Counted from the stretch's first letter, positions 1 to 5,407 are shown. The stretch is 5,979 nucleotides of DNA from Phycisphaerales bacterium (GCA_028288875.1 JAQGHK010000478.1:1-5979), one strand, 5' to 3'. Notes: a model not told the origin generated them from the sequence alone. Numbers and translations: made by a program.

Positions 1-102
1 TGTTCCGCCGCGGGGGTGGGACAGCGTAGCGCCCACTTCCACATCGCCGGCGCTTTGGTACAGCAAGTCCCAGTCCTGTGGCCGCAAAAAGACGACGGGC
101 AT
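1..102 (-). CDS. Possible 5' end of an unrecognised gene, cut by the window edge
   Basis: Reading the minus strand, an ATG at 102-100 opens a frame that stays open for 34 codons to the window edge. It begins MPVVFLRPQDWDLLYQSAGD and continues with VEVGATLSHPRGGT. The in-frame stop TAG at 114-112 makes 102 the first ATG available. Third codon positions are mostly G or C, as expected for a gene in this genome, but two plus-strand frames over the same bases are also open, so coding bias does not settle it. No clear Shine-Dalgarno precedes the ATG. The VGATLSHP string faintly recalls the region before the active site of galactose-1-phosphate uridylyltransferases, but the HPH motif is not there (HPR instead), so I do not assign a function. 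If real, the gene diverges from the response regulator at 440. Confidence 0.3.
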   Translation of the reverse strand, partial: MPVVFLRPQDWDLLYQSAGDVEVGATLSHPRGGT

Positions 103-439
103 CCAGAGCTTCTACTAATGCACGATTAGGGACGGCACGCAGCATAAATAGGTTCCCCTCTCTCCAGACAATGGCAGGCTGCCGCGCTTTCCACGCAGTC
201 TACAACAGCAGTCTCCGGCCAAGGGCTTCGGTTTACAAATCAAAGCGTGCTGGCCCGTTTCGGTACCAGAAAGGCCAGCGAATAGCAGCAATAACTGCCT
301 TGGTCCGGTAACAAATCGGGTGGCGCGATTGGTCAGGCCGATCAAAAAGCCTTCTGTATGGAATCTGCTAAAGCCGCGCTCTGGACCGTCGATACAACTC
401 ATGTCGGCGGGATGACCGCTGCGGGAGAAAAGGAACGAA
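103..439. other. 337-bp stretch without a convincing gene, upstream of the response regulator
   Basis: This stretch is visibly more AT-rich than the rest of the window and is broken by stops in most frames. The longer frames crossing it run antisense into the response regulator gene or have atypical composition, so I call none of them coding. It probably carries the promoter of the gene at 440, but I see no pair of -35/-10 boxes good enough to name. A weak imperfect inverted repeat, TTGGTC-AGGCC-GATCAA, lies at 329-345 with one G-T wobble and could be an operator or chance. The right end holds a good Shine-Dalgarno, AAGGA at 430-434, five bases before the ATG at 440. Confidence 0.5.
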
Positions 440-1027
440 ATGTCCACTACAGCCAAACTCAAAGACGTGCTCACCACCGGCGAAGTTGCCAAGATCTGCA
501 ACGTCGCTCCGCGCACGGTCAGCAAATGGTTCGACACCGGCACGCTGACGGGCTACCGCATTCCGGGCAGCAAAGACCGCCGGATTCCGCTGGCTCAATT
601 GATTAAATTCATGAAGCACCACGGCATGCCACTCAACGGCCTGATGACGGGCGCCACCCGCGTCATGATCGTGGACGACGAGGCCGACATCGTTGAGGTG
701 CTGGAACGCATCCTTGAAGATGAAGCCAAGTACGAAGTCGAAATCGCCAAGAGCGGCTTCATGGCAGGCATCACGGCCGAAAAGTCGCGGCCGCACGTGA
801 TCCTGCTCGATATGCATCTCAAAGATATTGACGGCCGTGAAGTGGCCAAGGTTGTGAAGAGCAACCCAGACCTGCAGCTGACGAAGGTGATCGCTATGAG
901 CGGCACGCTCGGCGAAGCCGATCTGAAGAGCCTCGTCGGCAGCGGCTTTGACGGCTATCTGAAGAAGCCATTCAACGTGCGGCAGGTCATTCAGACGATC
1001 GAAGACGCCACGAATGTGACGTACTGA
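440..1027 (+). CDS. Orphan response regulator: N-terminal excisionase/MerR-like HTH fused to a C-terminal receiver domain
   Basis: A 195-residue cytoplasmic protein. Residues about 9-62 form a helix-turn-helix of the excisionase/MerR-like type (LTTGEVAKICNVAPRTVSKW, then a wing with GYRIPGSKDRRIP), which suggests DNA binding. Residues about 73-190 are a CheY-like receiver domain with all key positions: acidic pair D79/D80, phospho-acceptor D124 in ILLDMHL, the Ser/Thr switch S154 in AMSG, and the conserved lysine K176 in LKKPF. It should therefore be phosphorylated by a histidine kinase, with the signal changing DNA binding. The domain order is the reverse of OmpR- or NarL-type regulators, where the receiver comes first. 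No kinase gene is visible nearby, so it is an orphan here. The ATG start is supported by AAGGA five bases upstream. It converges on the sigma operon with a hairpin terminator between them. The targets cannot be told from the sequence. Confidence 0.93.
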   Translation: MSTTAKLKDVLTTGEVAKICNVAPRTVSKWFDTGTLTGYRIPGSKDRRIPLAQLIKFMKHHGMPLNGLMTGATRVMIVDDEADIVEVLERILEDEAKYEVEIAKSGFMAGITAEKSRPHVILLDMHLKDIDGREVAKVVKSNPDLQLTKVIAMSGTLGEADLKSLVGSGFDGYLKKPFNVRQVIQTIEDATNVTY

Positions 1028-1052
1028 TCGGCATCGCAACACAAGCAAATAC

Positions 1053-1098
1053 AAATGAGGATCGGCCGGTGAATTCATTCACCGGCCGATCCTCATTT
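1053..1098. terminator. Perfect 21-bp hairpin between convergent genes, probable bidirectional intrinsic terminator
   Basis: Bases 1053-1073 pair perfectly with 1078-1098, leaving the loop TTCA (a further T-A pair could close it to two bases). The stem core is GC-rich (GGATCGGCCGGTGAA on the left arm) and its outer ends are AAAT/ATTT, so each strand leaves the hairpin through a short T-run: TTTGATG on plus, ATTTGTATTTGCTTG on minus. It lies 25 bp after the stop of the response regulator and 14 bp after the stop of the secreted-protein gene transcribed toward it, the expected place for a shared terminator. The T-tracts are modest. Confidence 0.85.
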
Positions 1099-1112
1099 GA
1101 TGGACGAATCCT

Positions 1113-2063
1113 TTACTGAAAGGCAGTAGGCGCGGTGCCGGGTTGGGCATCGGCAGGCTGGGTGGACGGGGCATCGTTACTGTTATCGGGCCGGCGACGC
1201 CCTTCACCGCGCGGCGGGCCGTCCCAGCGACCAGGGAAGTTGCCGGACGGTGGGCCGCCGGGACCGAATCCGCGACCGCCGCCAGGGCCACCCCATCGAT
1301 TCGGCAAATCGCTTTCAAACGGTCGGTCACCCGTCAGCCGGGTGATCTGGCGATCGATCAGCTTATCGACGCCCTTCTGGTCCGCGTCCAGCCGATCCTG
1401 CTCGTCCTGAAGCGTCTGGCGGATGGCTTCAATGCGGTCCTGCCGTTCCTGCAGAACATCTTTAACGAGCGCGCCGACTTTCTCACGCAGCGTCTTGGCA
1501 AGCGACGCGTCCTTAGGATTCCGCCGGGCACGCACGGTGGCGGCCCAGGCGTCGTCTTCCAGCCGGCCTTGGCGCACTGCGGCGTCGTAAAGGCTCGGCA
1601 TTTGGTTCTGCAGCTTCTGCAGCGTGCGATAGCGCGTGGTCATCCGCTCTTTGAGCCCGACAACGGTGGGTGAGTCCGGGCCGCGCTGGTTTTGAACGGC
1701 TTCGAACTGGGCCCAGCGATTAGGGAAATTCTGTTTGGCGAAAGTGACGATTTCCTGCCATTCCTCTTCGTCCGCGGGCTCGGCGGGTTCGGCGATGTCA
1801 CGGTTGTAACGCAGGGCGGGGCCGAGAATATCGCTAAGGCGCAGCAACCGGTCGCCGAACGGCGAAACGCGGACGGTCGGCGACGGGCGGCTGGCCGGCA
1901 CGCGCGCGGCGGCACGGTCAGATCTCTTCGGCGCCAAGTACTTCGCGGCATCCTGCACGTCCGGCTGGGTCGCCGGCACTTCCGCGAGCGCAGTGCAGGC
2001 AACGGCCAGACCAAGCAGGCCGGCACCGACAAAGCGAACTCGGCGAGTGGGCAGCAGTTTCAT
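1113..2063 (-). CDS. Secreted helical protein with a Gly/Pro/Arg-rich tail, third gene of the ECF sigma operon
   Basis: I do not recognise a named family for this 316-residue protein. Residues 1-27 are a Sec signal peptide: RR-containing n-region, hydrophobic core VGAGLLGLAVAC, likely cut after ALA-27. C23 does not sit in a good lipobox, so a lipoprotein is less likely. Residues about 100-245 are strongly charged, rich in Gln, Arg, Glu and Leu, and look alpha-helical or coiled-coil (for example DVLQERQDRIEAIRQTLQDE). Residues about 253-290 are low-complexity Gly/Pro/Arg (GGPGGGRGFGPGGPPSG), and the tail is Pro/Gln/Ala-rich (TQPADAQPG). The ATG overlaps the anti-sigma stop as ATGA, with GGAGAG at 2073-2078 nine bases upstream, so translation is probably coupled. 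From operon position it may act outside the inner membrane as a sensor or stabiliser of the anti-sigma, in the way CnrX (periplasmic sensor) works with CnrY/CnrH. That is inference from context and helical shape; no metal-binding motif is evident. Confidence 0.88.
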   Translation of the reverse strand: MKLLPTRRVRFVGAGLLGLAVACTALAEVPATQPDVQDAAKYLAPKRSDRAAARVPASRPSPTVRVSPFGDRLLRLSDILGPALRYNRDIAEPAEPADEEEWQEIVTFAKQNFPNRWAQFEAVQNQRGPDSPTVVGLKERMTTRYRTLQKLQNQMPSLYDAAVRQGRLEDDAWAATVRARRNPKDASLAKTLREKVGALVKDVLQERQDRIEAIRQTLQDEQDRLDADQKGVDKLIDRQITRLTGDRPFESDLPNRWGGPGGGRGFGPGGPPSGNFPGRWDGPPRGEGRRRPDNSNDAPSTQPADAQPGTAPTAFQ

Positions 2064-2638
2064 TGCGTCAGGCTCTCCAGATAATTCAATTCGGACAGCG
2101 GCTGTTCGATGCCCAAGCGCGGTTCGACGACCATCGCGTCGAACTGCATGGCGATCTGATCATCGGAAAGATCGCCCAAATCTCGATCGGCATCGCCGCG
2201 GAAGACGGTAGCAAATCCTGGCTCGACATTCGTTGGTGTCACATTGACGGCCAGATCGTCGCGCACTTTGTACCACCAGCCGCCCATGACCATCACCATG
2301 AGCAATGCTGCGACGGCCGGGTATAGCGTCCAGGTCGGCGGCCGCCACAGGCGACCGCGCGCGGCGTCGATCGGCAACGGATCAGCCGAGCGGATCGCGC
2401 CAACAATCTGCTGAACCGCCGGCCCGACGGGCGGCAGGGACAGGGCCTTCGCGTCGGCACATAGACGGCCGTCGAGGGCATAAAATGCCTTGGCCCATTC
2501 GCCGCCTTCATCCGGGTTCATCGCGAGGCGCGCTTCGACCATCACGCGCTGCGCCTCGGGCAACTCGCCGGCCAAGTGCAGCAGCAACAGATCGTCGTCA
2601 CTGAGCGTATCCAAGAGGTTGTCCGGCAGCGGCGTCAT
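2060..2638 (-). CDS. Single-pass membrane anti-sigma factor lacking the zinc motif
   Basis: A 192-residue protein encoded directly after the ECF sigma factor. The N-terminal cytoplasmic part (residues about 10-60, with LLLLHLAGELPEAQRVMVEA and then RLAMNPDEG) matches the helical start of anti-sigma domains, where DGEL-type residues are followed by a helix and a Pro. The Cys/His zinc ligands (HX3CX2C) of zinc-binding anti-sigma factors are absent; only H21 and C60 are present and they do not form the motif. One transmembrane helix spans about 104-122 (TLYPAVAALLMVMVMGGWWY). Residues about 124-192 would lie outside, acidic and without recognised motifs. The start shares an ATGA overlap with the sigma gene (2635-2638), with GGAG at 2649-2652 upstream. 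Expected role: bind and hold the sigma factor at the membrane until an envelope signal releases it. The family assignment rests mostly on position, the N-terminal pattern and topology. Confidence 0.85.
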   Translation of the reverse strand: MTPLPDNLLDTLSDDDLLLLHLAGELPEAQRVMVEARLAMNPDEGGEWAKAFYALDGRLCADAKALSLPPVGPAVQQIVGAIRSADPLPIDAARGRLWRPPTWTLYPAVAALLMVMVMGGWWYKVRDDLAVNVTPTNVEPGFATVFRGDADRDLGDLSDDQIAMQFDAMVVEPRLGIEQPLSELNYLESLTQ

Positions 2639-3255
2639 GGTCGGCTTTCTCCGGTGTCGTCCAGCATTCCTCGCAGGCGGATCAACGCCTTGTGCATTCG
2701 TCCCAACGCGGTGTTCAACGGGCAGCCGAGCGATTCGGCGATCTCCGTGAACTTTAGCCCGCCGTAATACCGCATCACCAGCACCTGCCGCTGGGCCTCG
2801 GGCAGGTTCGCAATGGCCGTCCGCAATCGCGCCGCTTCTTCGGCGGACTGCACCGCGTCATGTGCCGCGTCCTCGGCCGGGGCCGTGGCAAATTCCAGGG
2901 CCGCATCACCGGCCGGCTCGCGACGGCGGCGACGCCAAAGGTCGTTGGCCTTATTCGTCGCGATCCGAAACAACCACGACTTAAACGACCCGCCCGCACT
3001 CGGGCTAAATCGATCGACATGCTGAAGTACGCTCAGCCATGTCTGCTGGTGCAATTCTTCCGCCACCGACTGCTGCCCGCCCAATCGCAGCAGGTAGCCC
3101 ATGAGCGGGCTGTGGTAGCGTCGCACCAGCGCTTCGGCCGCCCGGGTATCGCCCTTCCGCAACCGCTCGACCAGCGCCGCGTCCGAGTCGGCATCGGCCG
3201 GTCGCGGGGTTGAGGTCAGCAGGCTCAGCGGCATGTCCGATGCACGGGTCGTCAT
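2635..3255 (-). CDS. ECF (sigma-70 family) RNA polymerase sigma factor
   Basis: A 206-residue alternative sigma factor with the two-domain ECF layout. Region 2 is at about residues 26-112, including VAEELHQQTWLSVLQHVDRF (2.2, core polymerase contact) and FKSWLFRIATNKANDLWRRR (2.3-2.4, -10 recognition). A linker rich in Ala/Glu/Asp covers about 113-138. Region 4 is at about 140-196, with LPEAQRQVLVMRYYGGLKFT, EIAESLGCPLNTALGRMHKA and then LIRLR (HTH for the -35 element). There is no region 1.1 or 3 and no C-terminal extension, so it is an ordinary ECF. The first about 22 residues are not conserved-looking, and M8 (3234) is an alternative start; neither start has a good Shine-Dalgarno. It heads an operon with a membrane anti-sigma and a secreted protein, so it probably answers an envelope or external signal. 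The subgroup and its target promoters cannot be assigned by eye. Confidence 0.95.
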   Translation of the reverse strand: MTTRASDMPLSLLTSTPRPADADSDAALVERLRKGDTRAAEALVRRYHSPLMGYLLRLGGQQSVAEELHQQTWLSVLQHVDRFSPSAGGSFKSWLFRIATNKANDLWRRRRREPAGDAALEFATAPAEDAAHDAVQSAEEAARLRTAIANLPEAQRQVLVMRYYGGLKFTEIAESLGCPLNTALGRMHKALIRLRGMLDDTGESRP

Positions 3256-3282
3256 AAGCTTTAACGGGCTGGGGGCGAAATT

Positions 3283-3291
3283 ATTCTACCA
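3283..3291 (-). promoter_or_regulatory. Extended -10 promoter of the sigma operon
   Basis: On the minus strand the sequence TGG-TAGAAT lies about 28 bp before the sigma-factor ATG. TAGAAT matches TATAAT at five of six positions and the TG one base upstream is the extended -10 signature. No good -35 box is visible 16-18 bp upstream, which fits extended -10 promoters. A transcript would start near 3276 and carry a short leader. No ECF-type GGAAC -35 motif is evident, so autoregulation by its own sigma factor is not supported by eye. Confidence 0.5.
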
Positions 3292-3393
3292 TGAGTTTGA
3301 ACGGTCTCGTACCCCGGCGTTTTAGGGCTGGTCCTTCGTCGGTTACTCGCCGTTTGCTGGCTACCGACGCGACACAAGGGTATTTTCGCGGGC

Positions 3394-4296
3394 ATGATGC
3401 GTCGCGCCGCCCCCGGTATTGCTCTCGTCCTGGCCCTCGGCGTCCGTTCCTTCGGGCAGGCGGCCCCGGAAAGCGTGTACGCCCCGCCGGAACTCCCCCG
3501 CCCGGATCAGGGCGTGAACGAAGGCGCCGTGCATTTCGGGCTGGGGCTTTCGTACTTCACAGACTACGTCTACCGCGGCGTAGAAGTTTTTGAAGTGCCG
3601 GCCCACGAAGACTCGCTCAATCTGCAGATCGATACCAAGCTCAGCTTCGACCTCGGCAAACTGCCCCACCCGTATGTGGCGGTCTTTGCCAACATTGCCG
3701 ACTCGGATCCGCTCAGCAATTTTCAGGAAATTCGCCCAACCGTCGGCTTTGATTGGACGATCAAGCCGCTGGTCATCAGCGGCGGCTACACCACCTACCT
3801 CTATCCGGAGCGCGACCAGCGCCAAACCAGCGAAGTCTTCATGGGCTTGGCGCTCGATGAAAAGACGCTTTACCACGGCGACCCGATCCCCGTGCCTTAC
3901 ATCATGGCGGCTTATGATTTCGATTTGTACAACGGCGTTTATGTCGAAGCCGGGCTGCGATATCGGTACGCCTTCGATGAAATCGGCCTGACGCTCACCG
4001 GGTCGGCCAGCGTGGCGTATGTCGCGGGATATACCGCCTATATCGATGGCGACAACGGCAGTATCGAACCCGGCTTTTTCACCAGCGGCGACACCGCCCG
4101 CAAGAACATCAACGGCCTACAGCATTACCAGGTCGGTCTGACGGCTGAATATTCGCTGAACAAGCTGTTTAATGTCTCTACCCGCTATGGCGATTTCGCG
4201 TTGCGGGGCAGCGTTTATTACACCGACGGCATCGACGACGCCCCCGCCGCCACGACCCAGATCTGGGGCGGCGCGGGGATTGTTCTGTCGTATTGA
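3394..4296 (+). CDS. Outer-membrane beta-barrel protein, TorF/Gcw_chp-like putative porin
   Basis: A 300-residue exported protein. Residues 1 to about 22 form a Sec signal peptide (MMRRAAPGIALVLALGV, probable cut near FGQA-A). The mature part alternates polar and aromatic residues in short strands with Asp/Gly/Asn turns and has Tyr-rich girdles, as in beta-barrels. Near its start is FGLGLSYFTDYVYRGV, matching the opening SDYVFRG strand of the TorF/Gcw_chp (TIGR02001) porin-like family. The chain ends in GGAGIVLSY with a terminal aromatic residue, the typical outer-membrane assembly signal. Two Met codons (3394, 3397) are possible starts. The AAGGG at 3376-3380 is a little far to be a good ribosome site. 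The 138-bp gap upstream is shared with the divergent sigma operon. A weak TTGAAC (3297-3302) with TTTTAG (3320-3325) could be a promoter but matches poorly. The barrel call is firm; the exact family and transported substrate are not. Confidence 0.8.
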   Translation: MMRRAAPGIALVLALGVRSFGQAAPESVYAPPELPRPDQGVNEGAVHFGLGLSYFTDYVYRGVEVFEVPAHEDSLNLQIDTKLSFDLGKLPHPYVAVFANIADSDPLSNFQEIRPTVGFDWTIKPLVISGGYTTYLYPERDQRQTSEVFMGLALDEKTLYHGDPIPVPYIMAAYDFDLYNGVYVEAGLRYRYAFDEIGLTLTGSASVAYVAGYTAYIDGDNGSIEPGFFTSGDTARKNINGLQHYQVGLTAEYSLNKLFNVSTRYGDFALRGSVYYTDGIDDAPAATTQIWGGAGIVLSY

Positions 4297-4309
4297 CCTG
4301 CTGGGAAAA

Positions 4310-4352
4310 GACTTACAGAGCGAAGGGCTGCTTGCCTGGGACTTACTGAGCG
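4310..4352. repeat. 13-bp direct repeat, 30-bp period, spanning the atpC stop
   Basis: GACTTACAGAGCG at 4310-4322 recurs as GACTTACTGAGCG at 4340-4352 with one mismatch. The second copy contains the atpC stop codon (TAA on the minus strand, 4345-4343). Because the period is exactly ten codons, the first copy places a second in-frame TAA (4315-4313) ten codons beyond the real stop. It may be the remnant of a small tandem duplication at the end of the gene, or chance. Confidence 0.5.
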
Positions 4353-4600
4353 GTCGCCTGAGTGGTGGCGATGGTCAGGACATCGTCCTTCATCTGGGCG
4401 ACGCCGCCGCTGATGGCGAACGTCTGCTTCTTGCCGTCGGCACCGTCGATGGTCAGGACACCTGTACCAAGCTTCAAAAGGATGGGCGCGCGACCCGGCA
4501 GGAAGCCGATCAGGCCGTCATGAGCGGGCACAATGGCCTGCTTGGCTTCGGCGTCTAAAACCTGCATCTCCGGCGTCACGACTACACAGCGAAAAGCCAT
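4343..4600 (-). CDS. atpC: ATP synthase F1 epsilon subunit, N-terminal domain only, standalone gene
   Basis: An 85-residue protein matching the beta-sandwich N-terminal domain of the F1 epsilon subunit: MAFRCVVVTPEMQVLDAEAK, then IVPAHDGLIGFLPGRAPIL (the family's G-x-x-G-x-x-P-G-H/R-A-P signature) and TFAISGGVAQMKDDVLTIAT (SGG strand). In the rotary ATP synthase this domain sits on the gamma stalk and the c-ring. The C-terminal two-helix domain of E. coli epsilon (about 138 residues in total), which inhibits ATP hydrolysis, is absent: the protein ends soon after the last beta-strand. I chose ATG 4600 over an upstream in-frame TTG at 4657 because GGAG lies eight bases upstream and the TTG falls in a probable -35 box. 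No other atp gene is next to it; atpC usually follows atpD. It converges on the barrel gene with 46 bp between stops and no evident terminator. Confidence 0.88.
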   Translation of the reverse strand: MAFRCVVVTPEMQVLDAEAKQAIVPAHDGLIGFLPGRAPILLKLGTGVLTIDGADGKKQTFAISGGVAQMKDDVLTIATTQATAQ

Positions 4601-4608
4601 CCCAAGCG

Positions 4609-4612
4609 CTCC
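4609..4612 (-). promoter_or_regulatory. Shine-Dalgarno that fixes the atpC start
   Basis: GGAG on the minus strand, eight bases before ATG 4600. It supports the 85-residue form over the longer frame from TTG 4657, whose extra 19 residues look nothing like an epsilon subunit. Confidence 0.7.
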
Positions 4613-4628
4613 AGATAAAGGGCCATTC

Positions 4629-4657
4629 AGTTTAGACCGGGCCGCCCCCCGACGCAA
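4629..4657 (-). promoter_or_regulatory. Possible atpC promoter
   Basis: On the minus strand TTGCGT (4657-4652) and TAAACT (4634-4629) are separated by exactly 17 bp. The -35 matches the consensus only at TTG and the -10 at four of six, so it is a moderate candidate. It would start a transcript near 4622 with a leader of about 22 bases that includes the GGAG. Confidence 0.35.
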
Positions 4658-4698
4658 TCACCGGGGACAATCAACCGCGCCAATCAGGCACAATTGCA

Positions 4699-4726
4699 TT
4701 GAACCATTCCGCGGGCCTGTTAAGAT
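4699..4726 (+). promoter_or_regulatory. Probable greA promoter with extended -10
   Basis: TTGAAC (4699-4704) and TAAGAT (4721-4726) are 16 bp apart, and TGT directly precedes the -10, giving the extended TGN element. A start near 4733 would leave a leader of about 65 bases holding the hairpin at 4745-4765. A 7-bp inverted repeat, TGAACCA (4700-4706) and TGGTTCA (4733-4739), brackets the -10 and the start region; it may be an operator or chance. Confidence 0.45.
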
Positions 4727-4744
4727 GTGGTTTGGTTCACCTTG

Positions 4745-4765
4745 TCACCGCGCCTGGCGCGGTGA
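4745..4765 (+). promoter_or_regulatory. GC-rich hairpin in the greA leader, possible attenuator
   Basis: Bases 4745-4753 (TCACCGCGC) pair perfectly with 4757-4765 (GCGCGGTGA) around a CTG loop, a 9-bp stem, followed by TTCGCTTTTACT. It lies between the probable greA promoter and its ribosome site, and no plus-strand gene ends just upstream, so it is not an obvious terminator for another unit. E. coli greA also has a leader that terminates part of its transcripts (GraL). Whether this hairpin terminates is uncertain because the T-run is short and interrupted. Confidence 0.5.
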
Positions 4766-4797
4766 TTCGCTTTTACTAGAGAACGCGGAGCGTTTTT

Positions 4798-5265
4798 ATG
4801 CATATTGTCAGTGCCGAAGAAAAGGCGCAGCTCGAGAAGAAGCGCGAAGACATGTACGTCGCGAAAATCGACGCGCAGGAACGCATCCGCAAGGCGGCCG
4901 CCCTAGGTGATCTGTCGGAAAACGCCGAATATCACTTCGCCAAAGAAGAAAACCGCACCCTCGAGCGCGAACTGGCCGAACTCGAACACAAGCTGAAAAA
5001 CGTGGCCGTTGTCAGCAATGATGACGTCCCCGAAGGCATGGTCTACCTCGGCCACACCGTAAAACTGCTGGATCTGGATGACGACAGCGAGCAACTCGTC
5101 CGCATCGTCGGCGAAGCCGTCCCGCCGGATGCCAATTCCGACGTCCTTCCCGTCTCGGCCAGCAGCCCGATGGGCGAGGCCCTGATGAAGCAAAGCGTCG
5201 GTTCGACGATCAAAGTCAAAGCCCCTCGCGGCACGCTGGCGTTCAAGATCCTCGAGATCATGTAA
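4798..5265 (+). CDS. greA: Transcription elongation factor GreA
   Basis: A 155-residue protein, close to the usual 158 of E. coli. It rescues backtracked RNA polymerase by entering the secondary channel and stimulating cleavage of the extruded RNA 3' end. Residues 1 to about 75 form the antiparallel coiled coil; its tip carries the GreA signature GDLSENAEYHFAKEEN with the two catalytic acidic residues D38 and E41 (D41/E44 in E. coli). Residues about 80-155 are the FKBP-like polymerase-binding domain, ending SSPMGEALMKQSVGSTIKVK and PRGTLAFKILEI. The ATG start has GGAG seven bases upstream (4787-4790). The gene looks monocistronic: its own promoter and leader hairpin in front, a strong terminator behind, and divergent atpC on the other side. 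Confidence 0.97.
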   Translation: MHIVSAEEKAQLEKKREDMYVAKIDAQERIRKAAALGDLSENAEYHFAKEENRTLERELAELEHKLKNVAVVSNDDVPEGMVYLGHTVKLLDLDDDSEQLVRIVGEAVPPDANSDVLPVSASSPMGEALMKQSVGSTIKVKAPRGTLAFKILEIM

Positions 5266-5292
5266 ACCGCCTCGTTCGGCTTAAAACCGATC

Positions 5293-5327
5293 AAGCGGCG
5301 TCGCCCAGCGACGCCGCTTTTCGTTTG
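5293..5327 (+). terminator. Intrinsic terminator of greA
   Basis: A perfect 12-bp stem pairs 5293-5304 (AAGCGGCGTCGC) with 5308-5319 (GCGACGCCGCTT) around the loop CCA and is followed by TTCGTTT. It starts 28 bp after the greA stop. The sequence fits a strong Rho-independent terminator. Confidence 0.9.
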
Positions 5328-5392
5328 GCCTCAACTCAGACGCGTCTTGGCGACATCCGCTCCATTTTGATGTCCGATTTCACCGGCCCGCG

Positions 5393-5398
5393 TACATT
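5393..5398 (+). promoter_or_regulatory. Weak -10 candidate just before the gene at 5408
   Basis: TACATT matches TATAAT at four of six. TTGATG at 5367-5372 is 20 bp upstream, too far for a normal -35. If used, transcription would start at or within a few bases of ATG 5408, giving a nearly leaderless mRNA, which would fit the lack of a Shine-Dalgarno there. Confidence 0.2.
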
Positions 5399-5407
5399 TG
5401 AATCCAA

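Noticed and set aside
1..102. Galactose-1-phosphate uridylyltransferase fragment on the minus strand
   Set aside because: Only VGATLSHP resembles the family and the catalytic HPH is missing; the stretch is also too close to the start codon for that motif.
115..543. Minus-strand frame of 142 codons across the left intergenic region
   Set aside because: It overlaps the start of the response regulator, has atypical composition and no recognisable motif.
368..1078. Long minus-strand frame (236 codons) antisense to the response regulator
   Set aside because: It mirrors a gene with complete receiver motifs, and its product has no recognisable domain; a GC-rich shadow frame.
1143..1673. Plus-strand frame of 176 codons inside the secreted-protein gene
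   Set aside because: The minus-strand gene has a signal peptide, Shine-Dalgarno and coupled start; the plus frame has none of these.
3361..3876. Minus-strand frame of 171 codons over the barrel gene
   Set aside because: The plus-strand product has a signal peptide and beta-barrel features; the opposite frame shows no domain.
4297..4342. Terminator between the barrel gene and atpC
   Set aside because: Only 3-4 bp stems can be formed and there is no T-run, so none is called.
4601..4657. Upstream TTG start for atpC adding 19 residues
   Set aside because: The added residues are unlike any epsilon subunit, the TTG overlaps a likely -35 box, and GGAG points to ATG 4600.
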